Positions 17,327-25,290 of a stretch of 64,000 nucleotides of DNA are shown here, one piece after another. Made by a program: the position numbers and the translations under genes. Within the stretch, counting starts at the first letter, position 1; each line of letters starts with the position of its first letter. Source of the stretch: Streptomyces sp. NA02950. GTDB taxonomy: Bacteria; Actinomycetota; Actinomycetes; Streptomycetales; Streptomycetaceae. Under the pieces are notes generated by a model. That model saw only the letters and a program-made list of their open reading frames with translations. It was not told the origin of the DNA and did not search any database. The stretch spans positions 8,586,001 through 8,650,000 of the forward strand of contig NZ_CP054916.1 of assembly GCF_013364155.1 (NCBI RefSeq). The letters run 5' to 3'.

Positions 17327-18223
17327 TCACAGCTCCAGCACCGCCCGCACCGGCAGATGGTCGCTGGGGAACTGGCCGTCGCGGGAGTAGGTGTCGATGA
17401 CGGCGTGGCGGGTGCGCACCCCCGGCGAGGTCAGGATCCAGTCGATCCGGTCCCCGTCGGGCACCAGCGGACCGTAGCCGTGGAAGGTGGCGTACTGCTT
17501 GCTGCGCCGCTCGGCGGTGTCCCAGGTGTCGACCAGCGCCCCGCCGTCGAGCATCGCGTCGTAGACCGGATCGCCGTGGGCGGCCACGTTGAAGTCCCCG
17601 GTGACCACGCGGGGCAGGGTCGTGTCGAGCCCGTGCAGCCGTTCGGTGATCAGCGCGGCGGCGCGCTCCCTGGCGTGCTGACTGCGGTGGTCCAGATGGG
17701 TGTTGAGGGCGTAGAACTGCCGGTCGGTGGCCCGGTCGAGGAAGCGGACCCAGGTGACCATGCGGACCACCGCACCGCCCCAGGTGTTCGACCCGATCAC
17801 ATACGGAGTGTCGGAGAGCCAGAAGTGGTCGTACTCCAGCGGCTCCAGACGGTCGGCGTCGTGGAAGACGGCCATGAACTCGTCCCGGCTGCCGCCCGCA
17901 CGCCCGGTGCCGAGCCAGGCGTAGCGCGGTCCGAGGTCGTGGGCGATGTCGCGCAGTTGCCCGTACAGCCCCTCCTGGGTGCCGAGCAGCTGGGGCCTGG
18001 CCCGGCGCAGCAGTTCGCGCATGGCGGGGCGGCGCTGGGCCCAGGAGTTGGGTTCGGTGTCGGAGGCGTAGCGCAGGTTGAAGGTCATGGCGGTCAGCCG
18101 CGGACGTTCGCCCGAGGGGGCGTCCGCGGCGGCGTCCTGGGCCTGGGCGACGAGCGGGAGCACGAGGGCGGTGGCGGCCGCGGCACGCATGCCGTGACGG
18201 CGGCTGAACACAGGTGCGGGCAT
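17327..18223 (-). CDS. Secreted endonuclease/exonuclease/phosphatase family protein
   Basis: A 298-residue metal-dependent phosphodiesterase-fold protein. The N-terminus (FSRRHGMRAAAATALVLP, ending near AQA) looks like a signal peptide with twin arginines, so Tat or Sec export is likely. All family landmarks are present in order: TFNLRY, GTQE, NTHLDH, TGDFN, RIDWI and SDHLPV, corresponding to the Mg-binding Asn/Glu, catalytic Asp-Asn pair and C-terminal Asp-His. The substrate (DNA, phospholipid or sugar phosphate) cannot be read from the sequence. ATG 18223 has GGAGG 5 nt upstream. It appears monocistronic. Confidence 0.92.
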   Translation of the reverse strand: MPAPVFSRRHGMRAAAATALVLPLVAQAQDAAADAPSGERPRLTAMTFNLRYASDTEPNSWAQRRPAMRELLRRARPQLLGTQEGLYGQLRDIAHDLGPRYAWLGTGRAGGSRDEFMAVFHDADRLEPLEYDHFWLSDTPYVIGSNTWGGAVVRMVTWVRFLDRATDRQFYALNTHLDHRSQHARERAAALITERLHGLDTTLPRVVTGDFNVAAHGDPVYDAMLDGGALVDTWDTAERRSKQYATFHGYGPLVPDGDRIDWILTSPGVRTRHAVIDTYSRDGQFPSDHLPVRAVLEL

Positions 18224-18413
18224 GGCTCCTCCAAGGTCCGGCGGTCACCCTTCAGTCTCGGGCCGCACGGTGTGGGCGGAGTGTCCTGCGGGGACCGTGT
18301 GGGGGAACGTACGACCACGCGCCGACGGCCTCAAGGGGCGCGGATCGGCCGGAGCGGTCCGGAGCCGTCCGGGGCCCCGGACGGGCGCGAAGCCGCCCGC
18401 CGCGCCGGGCGGT

Positions 18414-19262
18414 TCAACGGCTGGGCCGTCGCCGCCGTACGGTCGCCGCGACCCCCGCGCCGAGGACCAGCACCGCGGCCCCGCTCGCCATCAGCACCGG
18501 GGTGGTGGAGTCATCGCCGCCGTCGCCACCGACGGCCGCGGCCCGGGCGGCGGGCGTCTGCCGGTCCCCCGGGGTTGCCCGGTCCCGCGGAGGCTGCTTC
18601 GCCTGTGGGTTCTTCTCGTCGTCGGATGCCGTCAGCACCACGTCCGAACAGGAGTAGTAGGTGTCAGGCGTACTGGTGTTGCGCCAGATCGTGTAGAGCA
18701 CCTGACGCCCCGTCCGGTCGGCCGGCAGCTTCGCCTTGATCCGGTACGCGTTGTCCTCCAGCGTCGGGTCGGTGGCCTTCGCGAACGGCTTCGCCTCCAG
18801 ATCCGACCAGGTGAGCGGCTGCTTCGGGTCATAGCCCCGCTTGGTGAGATGCAGCTCGAAGGTCCCGGTGTGGGGGATGGTCGACCGGTAGGTGAGCGTG
18901 AGGTCCTTCCCGGCGGTCAGCCGGGTGGACGGCCAGTCGTCGCGCGGCAGATCGAGACCCTTGTAGGCGTCGAGCCCCGCGCTGCACAGCTTTCCGTCCG
19001 GGATCCTCTGCCGGTCCTTGCCGTTCACCCCCGCGATGCGCAGATTGTCCCAGTGTTCCGCGTCGGGGCCGTTGACCTTGCCCGCCGCCTCGCACGCGGC
19101 CGACCGCGCGTCCTCACCGCCCTCGGGGGAGCAGGCCACCGTCCGGCTGACGGGGTCCGTGGGGGCGCCGTGCGCCGCGGCGGGCCCGGCGGCCAGCGCC
19201 GTCAGCAGACAGGGGGCGGCCCCGAGCAGGGCGGCCGCGGCGGTGGTGCGGTACGAGGTCAT
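18414..19262 (-). CDS. Membrane-anchored AA10 lytic polysaccharide monooxygenase
   Basis: This 282-residue protein belongs to the copper-dependent CBP21-like LPMO family that oxidatively cleaves chitin or cellulose-type chains. Signal peptide cleavage after AAA (residue 30) would expose His31 (HGAPTDPVSR) as the mature N-terminus, giving the first histidine-brace ligand; His131 in IPHTGTFELHLTK is the second. Six Cys residues suggest disulfides. After the catalytic domain (to about 220) comes a Pro/Arg/Ala linker, then a C-terminal membrane helix (VLMASGAAVLVLGAGVAA) and an Arg-rich tail. That places the enzyme on the cell surface rather than free, unlike most secreted biomass LPMOs, and suggests a role on the cell's own surface polymers. 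ATG 19262 has GGAGGG about 8 nt upstream. Confidence 0.92.
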   Translation of the reverse strand: MTSYRTTAAAALLGAAPCLLTALAAGPAAAHGAPTDPVSRTVACSPEGGEDARSAACEAAGKVNGPDAEHWDNLRIAGVNGKDRQRIPDGKLCSAGLDAYKGLDLPRDDWPSTRLTAGKDLTLTYRSTIPHTGTFELHLTKRGYDPKQPLTWSDLEAKPFAKATDPTLEDNAYRIKAKLPADRTGRQVLYTIWRNTSTPDTYYSCSDVVLTASDDEKNPQAKQPPRDRATPGDRQTPAARAAAVGGDGGDDSTTPVLMASGAAVLVLGAGVAATVRRRRPSR

Positions 19263-19479
19263 CCGATACGGCCCTCCAGGCTCCGGTTCACGGCGGGGCC
19301 GGGGCCCGCCTCCCTCTCCGGTACGCGGCGCGGGGGCGCGGCGTTCATTCCGGAACGGGGCTGCGGCCGCGCTGGGTCATGGGCCGAACGGAGAAGCGGT
19401 TCAAGGCAGTACAACCTTCTTCGGCCCCCATATGTCACTTGTTCAGACGCAAATAGCGTCTAGGAGACAAGGGGGATAA

Positions 19480-19926
19480 ATGAAGATTTCTCGAGGTATC
19501 GCCGCAACCGCCGTCCTGGCGTCCGCCGTCGCCGGCACCGCGGCCCTCGCCCCGCAGGCGTCAGCCGCCACCAGGGCCGCGTACAACGGGGCCTGTGGAA
19601 GCGGCTACAAGGTGGTGAACTCGGCGCCGATCGGGTCGAAGGGCACCGTCTTCCTCACCTACAACTCCGCCAAGGGCAAGAACTGCGTGGTCACCGTGCG
19701 CAACAGCGCGGGTTCACCGGTTTCGATGTTCGCCTACCTCTACGCACAGGGCGCCTCCGAGTCGGTCGAGGACAGTGGCCTGTACCGCTCGTACGCCGGG
19801 CCGGTCTACACCTACGGGCGCGGCAAGTGCGTCGACTGGGCCGGTGGCATCGACAACCAGTCCACCTGGACCTACGGCTCGAACTGCGGCTCGCTGAAGG
19901 CGTACCGCGTCACCAAGGGCTGGTGA
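19480..19926 (+). CDS. SapA-like spore-associated secreted protein
   Basis: A 148-residue secreted protein with a clear Sec signal peptide (MKISRG start, hydrophobic core, cleavage near ASA-AT at residue 30). The mature part is compact, with four Cys (NGACGSGY, GKNCVV, GKCVDW, GSNCGS), suggesting two disulfides. The pattern ACGSGYKVV, KGTVFLTYN, KNCVVTVR, YAGPVY, GKCVDWGG-like matches the actinobacterial SapA-type spore-associated protein family as I remember it. The molecular role of that family is not well defined. ATG 19480 has AGGGGG 5 nt upstream. It is divergent from the LPMO gene across a 217-bp gap that must hold both promoters. Confidence 0.8.
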   Translation: MKISRGIAATAVLASAVAGTAALAPQASAATRAAYNGACGSGYKVVNSAPIGSKGTVFLTYNSAKGKNCVVTVRNSAGSPVSMFAYLYAQGASESVEDSGLYRSYAGPVYTYGRGKCVDWAGGIDNQSTWTYGSNCGSLKAYRVTKGW

Positions 19927-19957
19927 TCCGGGCCCGGTGGCACCTCACCGGGACAGC

Positions 19958-19987
19958 GGCGGGGGCACCCTCCACGGTGTCCCCGCC
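19958..19987 (+). terminator. Hairpin downstream of SapA-like gene
   Basis: GGCGGGGGCACC (19958-19969) pairs with GGTGTCCCCGCC (19976-19987) through a 6-nt loop, with one G-T wobble, starting 31 nt after the stop codon. No T-tract follows. The remaining gap to 20223 shows no gene. Confidence 0.55.
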
Positions 19988-20223
19988 GTCGCCGTCCGCG
20001 CCGCCGATGGGAGAAGGGGGTGTGGGAAGGGGAGGGGCGTTCACGCGCGGCGGTCCATGATCGGTAGTGGGGGCAGGGCGGCGGACCCGTAACGAAATGG
20101 CGGAAGACACCGACCAGGTGGTATGCCGATGGTGCAATAGCGGTGAGGTTCCGGCCATGGAGCGGGTCGCTGCCTCACCATGCCGCGCTGAGCGGCACTG
20201 CACGTCACAGGTGGAGGAACGTC

Positions 20224-21534
20224 ATGCACCCAGTCACCGTCTCCGGCCCACGCCCCTCCGTCCCCGCCGTGGGACGCCCCGCTCCCCGCCTGTCCACCGA
20301 CCGGGTCCGGGCCCTGCCCCGGATGCCCGCCGCCCGCCCGCCGATCCGGTCACGGGCCGACGCGGAGACCATCGCGCTGCTGCACCGCACCACCCGGGTG
20401 ATGGTCGACGAACTGCCGCGGCTGACGGACCGGATCGTGGCGCTGATGAAGGAGCGGGAGCCCGCCTACCGGGCCGCCTGCGTCGATCCGCACGAGCTGT
20501 GGCGCGAGGTCCACGACTCGCTGAGCAACAACGTCCGTTCGCTGCTGAATCCCAAGGAGACCCGGGAGGCGGCCCGCTCGGTGTCCTGGCGGATCGGCGC
20601 CGACCGCGCCGCCCAGGGCTTTCCGCTGGACGCTCTGCTGCACGCGTTCCGCATCGGCTGCACGGTCGTCTGGGAACACCTCCTGGACACCGCCTCGCGC
20701 GACGATCCGGACGGCGCCCGGGCACTGGTCCATGTCGCGGCCGACGTCTGGAACTTCGTCGACGAGCACTGCACCCTCGTCGCCGAGGCGTACCACGAGG
20801 TCGGGCGGCAGCTCGCCTGGCACCGCGAGAACCGCTACCGCATCATCGTCGCTGCGCTGCTCGACGGCACCGCCCGGGTGAGCGACTTCCCGGAGGCGGA
20901 GGCCGTCCTCGGCCTTCCCGAGCAGGGACGCTATGTGGTCGTGGCACTGGAGGGCACCGACTCATCGCCCCGCGCCCCGCGTCCGCCGGAGGTGTACGGC
21001 GGCAGCCGTACGGTGTGGCACACCCGGGAGGGCGCCGCCTACGCCATCGTGCTGCTGGGCGCGGAGACCAGCCCGTCGCAGCTGGCGCGCGATCTGGTGG
21101 TGCCGCCGGGCGGCCGGGCCGGGGTCAGCCCCGGGGTGACCGGCCTCGCCGCGGTGAACACGGCACGCCGGCTCGCCGATACGGCCCTGCGCGCCTGCCC
21201 GGGCATCGGGCAGGCGGCGCTGCTGGAGGACCACTACCCGGAGGCGCTGGTGGTCTCGGCCCCGGAGCTGGGTTCCGCCCTCGCCGCGCGCATGCTCGGA
21301 CCCGTCCTCGCCCTCGAACCGGCCGACCGGGACGTACTGCTGGCCACCCTGGCCGTCTGGCTGGAGGCGGACGGATCGGCCCGCCGCGCCGGTGAACTGC
21401 TGTTCTGCCACCGCAACACCGTGCTCAACCGGCTGCGCCGCTATGAGCAGTTGACCGGGCGCTCACTGGACCGCCCGCGCGACGTCGTGGAGTTGTCCCT
21501 GGCGCTGTCCGCGCACCGGCTGCTGAGCGTCTGA
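20224..21534 (+). CDS. PucR/CdaR-type transcriptional regulator
   Basis: A 436-residue regulator. Residues 1-50 are Pro/Arg-rich and unstructured. An all-helical middle part (about 55-200, RsbR-like sensor type) follows, then a GGDEF-related domain (about 215-350), and a C-terminal PucR helix-turn-helix (about 378-430: TLAVWLEADGSARRAGELL, HRNTVLNRLRRYEQLTG). Effector and targets are not evident. ATG 20224 is chosen because GGAGG lies 6 nt upstream; a longer frame from 20143 lacks a ribosome site. It precedes a symporter unit by 217 bp on the same strand and may control it, but PucR-type regulators in Streptomyces are numerous and this is only a positional guess. Confidence 0.88.
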   Translation: MHPVTVSGPRPSVPAVGRPAPRLSTDRVRALPRMPAARPPIRSRADAETIALLHRTTRVMVDELPRLTDRIVALMKEREPAYRAACVDPHELWREVHDSLSNNVRSLLNPKETREAARSVSWRIGADRAAQGFPLDALLHAFRIGCTVVWEHLLDTASRDDPDGARALVHVAADVWNFVDEHCTLVAEAYHEVGRQLAWHRENRYRIIVAALLDGTARVSDFPEAEAVLGLPEQGRYVVVALEGTDSSPRAPRPPEVYGGSRTVWHTREGAAYAIVLLGAETSPSQLARDLVVPPGGRAGVSPGVTGLAAVNTARRLADTALRACPGIGQAALLEDHYPEALVVSAPELGSALAARMLGPVLALEPADRDVLLATLAVWLEADGSARRAGELLFCHRNTVLNRLRRYEQLTGRSLDRPRDVVELSLALSAHRLLSV

Positions 21535-21751
21535 TCCAACCCCGCCGCCGCGCGGTCCCCGCACCGGCCGCCGAGCCCCGATGTGCCCCCGCCACCGGCG
21601 GCGATGTGGGCGTGCACAATCACTCGGCGTGGATCATGTGCCCCTGCCACGCGGTTGGGCGCCGGGGTGTACGAGATCCCTGGTGAGCTGCTGTCGTGGC
21701 GGTCCCGTCCCCCCGGTTACCGGGACGGGACCCCCAGGAGGAGCCAACGAC

Positions 21752-22306
21752 ATGTCCGATCACGATCAGCCCTGGGCGCCGCCCGTGAGGCCCCGTCCGC
21801 TGCGCACCCCCGCGGCCGCGCCCGGACGTCATGCGGCGCCGGCAGGTCGTACCGCGTCAGGGCGCCCCGCCATGCCTCCGCCGCCCGCGAGGACGGCGGT
21901 GTCCGCCCGGCAGGCGATGCCCGCCATCTATGCCATGTCGGGAATTACGGCCACACCCCCGGCACCGGCCGCATTCCCGGCATCTGCCGAGCCCTCGGCC
22001 CGTGCCGAGGGCTCGGCACCCCCTGTGCCCCCGATGCCGACCCACCTCCCGACGGTGTCCCGCTCCGCCCGGCGCACGCCCTGGCAGCGGCCGTGGCCCT
22101 GGACGGCGCGGGCCGCCTGTGCCGCCCTCACCTGTCATGTGGCGGCCGTGGTGGTCAACTGCACCGCCGAGGGTGTGGTCGACATCGGCGAGAGCGGCGG
22201 TTTCACCCTGGGCGCCCTGCTGGTCGCCCTGGACGCGACGGTGCTGCTCACCGTGCTGGCCCGGACCCAGCGGCAGTCCGTCACCGACGGGGAGGCCGAG
22301 CGATGA
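21752..22306 (+). CDS. Small membrane subunit upstream of solute symporter (DUF485-like position)
   Basis: A 184-residue protein with a long Pro/Ala-rich N-terminal half (residues 1-115, low complexity) and two membrane helices near the C-terminus (about 118-140 and 152-175). It occupies the place that DUF485-family proteins take before ActP-type sodium/solute symporters, and its stop overlaps the symporter start (ATGA), so the two are translationally coupled. The family match itself is weak because the N-terminus is atypically long and disordered. ATG 21752 has AGGAG 8-9 nt upstream. The role is probably assembly or regulation of the symporter, by analogy. Confidence 0.75.
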   Translation: MSDHDQPWAPPVRPRPLRTPAAAPGRHAAPAGRTASGRPAMPPPPARTAVSARQAMPAIYAMSGITATPPAPAAFPASAEPSARAEGSAPPVPPMPTHLPTVSRSARRTPWQRPWPWTARAACAALTCHVAAVVVNCTAEGVVDIGESGGFTLGALLVALDATVLLTVLARTQRQSVTDGEAER

Positions 22307-23892
22307 GCTTCCTCGACCCGAGAACCCTGGCGTTTGTGCTCTTCGCCTGCTTCATCGCGGTGTCCTTCCTGCTGTGCATCCTCGCGGCCACCGGCAATGA
22401 CGACCCCACCGAGTTCTACCTCGGCACCGGTGGGCTCAGCCCGATGCAGAACGGCCTGGCCATCGCGGGCGACTACGTCTCCGCCGCCACCGTGCTCGGC
22501 ACCACCGGCACCATCGCGCTGGCGGGGTTCGACGGGGTGCTCATCGCCTCCTCCACCGTGCTCTCGATTCTGATGTTCATGCTGGTGATGGCCGGTCCGC
22601 TGTGCGGCCACGGCCGGTTCACCCTGGGCGACGTACTCTCGGAGCGGCTGAGCGAACGCCCCGCCCGGATCAACACCGCCGTGGTCTGTGTGGTGGTCAC
22701 CCTGCCCCTGCTGCTGGTCCAGCTGAACGGCGCGGGGTCGATGATGGCCCTGATGCTCGGCATCCCCGGCAGGGCCGCGGTCACCGGCTGCACCGTCTTC
22801 ATCGGATCGCTCATGGTCTGCTACGCCGCGCTCGGCGGGATGAAGGGCACCGGTTTCATCCAGATCGTGAAGACCTTCGTGCTGTTCACCGCGTTCATCC
22901 TGCTCGCCGTGCTGGTGCTCAAGCGGTTCTCCTGGAACCCGGTCAGCCTCTTCGGATCCGCCGCGGACGCCAGCGGCTTCGGCAGCACCTTCTGGCAGTC
23001 CGGCCGCCAGTACGGCGACTCCGCCGCCGGGCGGCTGGACGTCCTCAGCGTGCAGCTGACCATCGCCCTGGGCGCCAGCTGTATGCCCCACATCACCATG
23101 CGGCTCCATCCGATCCGCGGGCTGCGGGCCGCCCGGGCCGCCACCACCTGGGCGGTCGGCGCCGTCACCGCCCTCCTGGTGCTGATCGTGATCGCCGGTG
23201 CCGGGGCCGCCGCCATCGTCGGCGGAGCGGGGCTGCGCACCGCCGACCCCACGGGCACCAACACCCTGCTGGTGCTGGCCCGCGCACTCGACCCCGGGAC
23301 CGAGTCGGCCCACCGCAGTCTGCTCTTCTCCATCGTCGGCTGCGCGGTCATCGTCACCACCCTGGCGGCGGTCGCCGGGCTCACCCTGGCCGCCGCGGCC
23401 TCCCTCGCCCACGACGGCCTCGCCAAGGTCGTCTTCCGGGGGAGGCTCTCCCCGGACCGGGAGCTCGCCGCCGCCCGTACGGCGATCGTGGCCGTCGGGG
23501 TGCTGGCCGTCATCCTGGCCGTGGTGACCCAGGACTGGAACCGGCAGGTGCTGATCTCCTTCACCTTCGCGGCCGCCGCCTCGGCCCTGCTGCCCGCGCT
23601 GTTCTACGGGACGATGTGGTCCGGGTTCACCGCCACCGGACTGCGCTGGTCGCTGTACGGCGGACTGGTCCTGACCGTGGTCACCATGACCTTCTCCCCG
23701 TCGGTCTCCGGCACCCCGCTCGCCGTCTTCCCGGACCGCGACTTCCACTGGTTCCCGCTGTACAACCCCGGCCTGGTCACCATCCCCGCGGGCTTCGCGC
23801 TCGGCTGGGCCGGTTCCCGCTTCGGGCGGCGGCCGCGCCATGAGCAGCGGCCCGCATCGGACCCGGCGCCCTTCGCCGCGCACCCGGGCTGA
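22303..23892 (+). CDS. Sodium:solute symporter (SSS family, ActP-like)
   Basis: A 529-residue, about 13-helix transporter of the SSS family, which couples Na+ influx to uptake of acetate or other monocarboxylates. The family marker FYLGTGGLSPMQNGLAIAGD lies near residue 35, and the AALGGMKGTGFIQIVKT segment (about 178-195) matches the SSS signature after helix 5. The combination of small membrane partner and ActP-like transporter suggests a monocarboxylate substrate such as acetate, pyruvate or propionate; the exact substrate is not readable. ATG 22303 overlaps the preceding stop. The C-terminal tail after residue 505 is charged and cytoplasmic. Confidence 0.9.
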   Translation: MSFLDPRTLAFVLFACFIAVSFLLCILAATGNDDPTEFYLGTGGLSPMQNGLAIAGDYVSAATVLGTTGTIALAGFDGVLIASSTVLSILMFMLVMAGPLCGHGRFTLGDVLSERLSERPARINTAVVCVVVTLPLLLVQLNGAGSMMALMLGIPGRAAVTGCTVFIGSLMVCYAALGGMKGTGFIQIVKTFVLFTAFILLAVLVLKRFSWNPVSLFGSAADASGFGSTFWQSGRQYGDSAAGRLDVLSVQLTIALGASCMPHITMRLHPIRGLRAARAATTWAVGAVTALLVLIVIAGAGAAAIVGGAGLRTADPTGTNTLLVLARALDPGTESAHRSLLFSIVGCAVIVTTLAAVAGLTLAAAASLAHDGLAKVVFRGRLSPDRELAAARTAIVAVGVLAVILAVVTQDWNRQVLISFTFAAAASALLPALFYGTMWSGFTATGLRWSLYGGLVLTVVTMTFSPSVSGTPLAVFPDRDFHWFPLYNPGLVTIPAGFALGWAGSRFGRRPRHEQRPASDPAPFAAHPG

Positions 23893-23937
23893 CCGTACGG
23901 GGGCCGGCCGAACCGAGGCCGGCCGGCCCCCGTGCGG
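23893..23937 (+). terminator. Strong hairpin after symporter gene
   Basis: Immediately after the stop, CCGTACGGGGGCCGGCC pairs with GGCCGGCCCCCGTGCGG across a short loop, with one G-T pair. It is a typical GC-rich Streptomyces terminator without a T-run. Confidence 0.75.
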
Positions 23938-23969
23938 TCCTTCGTGCCGCTCCCGTGCCGCCCCGCGGT

Positions 23970-24018
23970 CCTGGTAAGCCCTGGTGAGTAAGGGGTACTC
24001 CCATTCGGAAATACCAGG
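23970..24018. promoter_or_regulatory. Nested inverted repeats upstream of serine hydrolase gene
   Basis: CCTGGTA (23970-23976) and TACCAGG (24012-24018) form an outer dyad, and GAGTA-AGGGG-TACTC (23986-24000) an inner perfect dyad, about 45-95 bp before the hydrolase start. This is a possible operator or structured 5' region; no regulator is adjacent. Confidence 0.35.
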
Positions 24019-24063
24019 CTGAGGCCGGTGTCGAGGGCACGGGAGGGATCTACATTGGCCGCC

Positions 24064-25206
24064 ATGACCGAAATTCACGGCTCGTGCGACGAGCGTTTCA
24101 CGGCTGTCAAGAAGGTGTTCCAGGAAAATCTGGAGAATGGCACGGATGTGGGCGCCTCCGTTGCCCTGTACCTGGATGGCGAACCCGTGATCAATCTCTG
24201 GGGCGGCCATTTCGACGCCGATCGCACCCGGCCCTGGGAACGGCAGACCCTCACCAATGTCTTCTCCAGCAGCAAAACGGTCGCCGTGCTGTGCGCGCTG
24301 GTCCTCGCCGACCGCGGGGAACTGGACCTGGGCGCCCCGGTCGCCCGCTACTGGCCGGAGTTCGCCCAGTCCGGAAAGGAAGACGTGCTGGTCGAGCACT
24401 TGCTCGCGCACTCCGCCGGACTCCCCGCCTGGGACGAGAAGGTGTCGTTCGAGGACGTCTACGACTGGGAGAAGTCGACCTCACTGCTGGCCGGGCAGAC
24501 CCCGCGCTGGAAGCCCGGCAGCGCCAGCGGCTATCACGGCTACACCCAGGGCCATCTCATCGGCGAGGTCATCCGCCGGATCACCGGAGTGACCATAGGC
24601 CGCTTTCTGGACGAGGAGATAGCCGGACCGCTCGGCGCGGACTTCCACTTCGGGCTGGAGCGGGAGCAGCACCACCGGATCTCCCCGGTGATTCCGCCGC
24701 CGCGCATCGCGGGCGGAATCGACATGGCACACCCCATGGCGCAGGCGCTCAACAATCCGCCGATATTCGAAACCGGCCACAAGGTCGCCTGGACCCCCGA
24801 ATGGCGTGAGGCCGAACTCCCCGCCTTCGGCGGCCAGGGCAACGCCGAGTCGATCGCCGCGCTCCAGTCCGTCCTGGCGAACGGCGGCGAGGCCCGCGGA
24901 GTGCGGCTGCTGTCGGAGGCCACCTGTGACTCCGTCTTCCGCACCCGCACCGACGGCCTCGACCTCATCCTCCAGTTCCCGGTGCGCTGGGGCCTCGGCT
25001 TCGCGCTGCCCACCGAGGCGTTCCCGCTCTCGCCCAACCCGCGCGCGGGCTTCTGGGGCGGCGCGGGCGGTTCCGGCTGTGTGGTCGACCTCGACGCCCG
25101 GATGGCCTTCTCCTACGTTCCCAACCGCATGGTGGACGAGGGCGCGGTCACCAACGACCGCTGTATGACGCTGCTGGCCACCGTCTACGGGTCCCTCGCG
25201 AGCTGA
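24064..25206 (+). CDS. EstB-type serine hydrolase (class C beta-lactamase fold)
   Basis: A 380-residue protein of the beta-lactamase/penicillin-binding superfamily acting as esterase, peptidase or acyltransferase. The SxxK nucleophile-base motif is Ser68-Ser-Ser-Lys71 (VFSSSKT); Tyr157 in SGYHGYTQG fits the YxN position; WGGAGGSG near residue 330 takes the place of the KTG box. There is no signal peptide, so it is cytoplasmic and unlikely to be a beta-lactamase against drugs. ATG 24064 is the conservative start; a TTG at 24055 has GGAGGG at ideal spacing (24042-24047) and may be the true start, adding three residues. It converges on the acyl-CoA synthetase gene. Confidence 0.9.
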   Translation: MTEIHGSCDERFTAVKKVFQENLENGTDVGASVALYLDGEPVINLWGGHFDADRTRPWERQTLTNVFSSSKTVAVLCALVLADRGELDLGAPVARYWPEFAQSGKEDVLVEHLLAHSAGLPAWDEKVSFEDVYDWEKSTSLLAGQTPRWKPGSASGYHGYTQGHLIGEVIRRITGVTIGRFLDEEIAGPLGADFHFGLEREQHHRISPVIPPPRIAGGIDMAHPMAQALNNPPIFETGHKVAWTPEWREAELPAFGGQGNAESIAALQSVLANGGEARGVRLLSEATCDSVFRTRTDGLDLILQFPVRWGLGFALPTEAFPLSPNPRAGFWGGAGGSGCVVDLDARMAFSYVPNRMVDEGAVTNDRCMTLLATVYGSLAS

Positions 25207-25227
25207 ATCCCCGGTCCGGCAACACCA

Positions 25228-25259
25228 CGGTGGCCGTGCGGAGAACCGCACGGCCACCG
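25228..25259. terminator. Bidirectional hairpin between convergent genes
   Basis: A perfect 14-bp stem (CGGTGGCCGTGCGG with CCGCACGGCCACCG) and AGAA loop sits between the hydrolase stop and the acyl-CoA synthetase stop, so it can serve both. Confidence 0.8.
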
Positions 25260-25290
25260 TCGGCGTCCAGAAGGACCTCAGGAAAGGGGC

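Noticed and set aside
24064..25206. Antibiotic-hydrolysing beta-lactamase
   Set aside because: No signal peptide and a WGGAGGSG box instead of KTG; the pattern fits EstB-type esterases or related acyl hydrolases.
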